5,317 nucleotides of DNA from Pseudomonadota bacterium (GTDB taxonomy: Bacteria; Pseudomonadota; Alphaproteobacteria; Rhizobiales; Hyphomicrobiaceae): assembly GCA_003242645.1 (NCBI GenBank), contig QGVC01000250.1, positions 1 through 5,317 of the forward strand, read 5' to 3'. Made by a program: the position numbers and the translations under genes. The stretch's first letter is position 1. Every line of letters begins with the position of its first letter. Below the pieces are notes generated by a model, which was not told the DNA's origin, searched no databases, and saw only the letters and a program-made list of their open reading frames with translations. Below, one piece after another: positions 5,191 through 5,317 of the stretch.

Positions 5191-5317
5191 GGCGCAACGC
5201 ACAGGCGCCTGTCGCCGCCCTCAACCGCACTTCGAATCGCCGCAGTTGAGGCACGTCATGCAGCCGTCCATCATGACGACGGCCGCGGTGTTGCACTTGC
5301 CGCAGAGCTGAGCGCCT
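5191..5317. other. Candidate attachment site: nrdJ 3' end and following 30 bp
   Basis: The transposon terminus lies 30 bp downstream of the nrdJ stop and leaves the coding sequence intact. In Tn7, TnsD binds the 3' end of glmS and insertion occurs about 25 bp past its stop with the tnsA-side end facing glmS; orientation and distance here are closely similar. The interval also holds a 12-bp palindrome ACAGGCGCCTGT (5201-5212). Site-specific targeting is an inference from this one junction. Confidence 0.6.
5221..5317 (-). CDS. nrdJ: Class II (B12-dependent) ribonucleotide reductase, C-terminal end only (5' part outside window)
   Basis: The minus strand from the window edge encodes 31 residues ending at TGA 5223-5221: a QLCGKCNTAAVVM stretch, then MDGCMTCLNCGDSKCG. 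The C-x2-C, C-x2-C-x2-C and final C pattern is the Cys-rich tail of adenosylcobalamin-dependent ribonucleoside-diphosphate reductase, the enzyme that makes deoxyribonucleotides independently of oxygen; the tail is thought to bind zinc and help re-reduce the active site. Only the tail is visible, so the identification rests on this motif. The gene is intact at its 3' end and is the host gene flanking the transposon, transcribed toward it. Confidence 0.75.
   Translation of the reverse strand, partial: GAQLCGKCNTAAVVMMDGCMTCLNCGDSKCG

Noticed and set aside
5102..5311. 69-codon plus-strand open frame across the transposon end
   Set aside because: It runs through the repeats, the terminus and antisense to nrdJ, and its translation (repeated FWGP-like segments) merely reflects the repeats.

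Overview
The window holds the transposition core and one end of a Tn7-like transposon, plus the last codons of the host gene beside which it sits. DNA is GC-rich. The host gene fragment (5221-5317, minus strand) encodes a Cys-rich tail typical of B12-dependent class II ribonucleotide reductase (NrdJ). GC content and that tail suggest a Myxococcota/Deltaproteobacteria-like or similar high-GC Gram-negative host. This is an inference, because no rRNA or other marker gene is present.

Layout, right to left in the direction of transcription of the main operon: the 3' end of nrdJ (minus strand, stop at 5221); 30 bp of downstream host DNA; the transposon terminus ending in ACA at 5190; four copies of a 20-bp repeat (5065-5183) that look like TnsB binding sites, with an 18-bp palindrome between the first and second; a strong GC-rich hairpin (4967-4994); a small plus-strand DUF6471-like HTH gene (4529-4795); a 144-bp divergent intergenic region with a perfect 16-bp palindrome; then the minus-strand operon tnsA-tnsB-tnsC-tniQ (4384 down to 29), whose genes are 1 to 7 bp apart. 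The other transposon end, any cargo, and any second TniQ/TnsD or CRISPR-Cas module would lie beyond position 1 and are not visible.

How the parts work together, from family knowledge: TnsA and TnsB form the heteromeric transposase that cuts the 5' and 3' strands at both ends, TnsB binds the end repeats, TnsC is the AAA+ ATPase that links target choice to the transposase, and TniQ is the target-selection adaptor. All expected catalytic residues are visible in TnsA, TnsB and TnsC. The small DUF6471 protein is a candidate regulator of the divergent operon.

The most interesting points are these. (1) The tnsA-side end lies 30 bp past the stop codon of an intact nrdJ 3' end, the same geometry Tn7 uses at glmS, so nrdJ is a candidate attachment gene. 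(2) The TniQ reading frame stops after only 184 residues just beyond its zinc-finger region, and a one-base change in a T5 run would let it continue off the window, so it is either a genuine short TniQ (as in some RNA-guided elements) or a longer TnsD-type protein broken by a frameshift. (3) There are unexplained palindromes in the end and upstream of tnsA.
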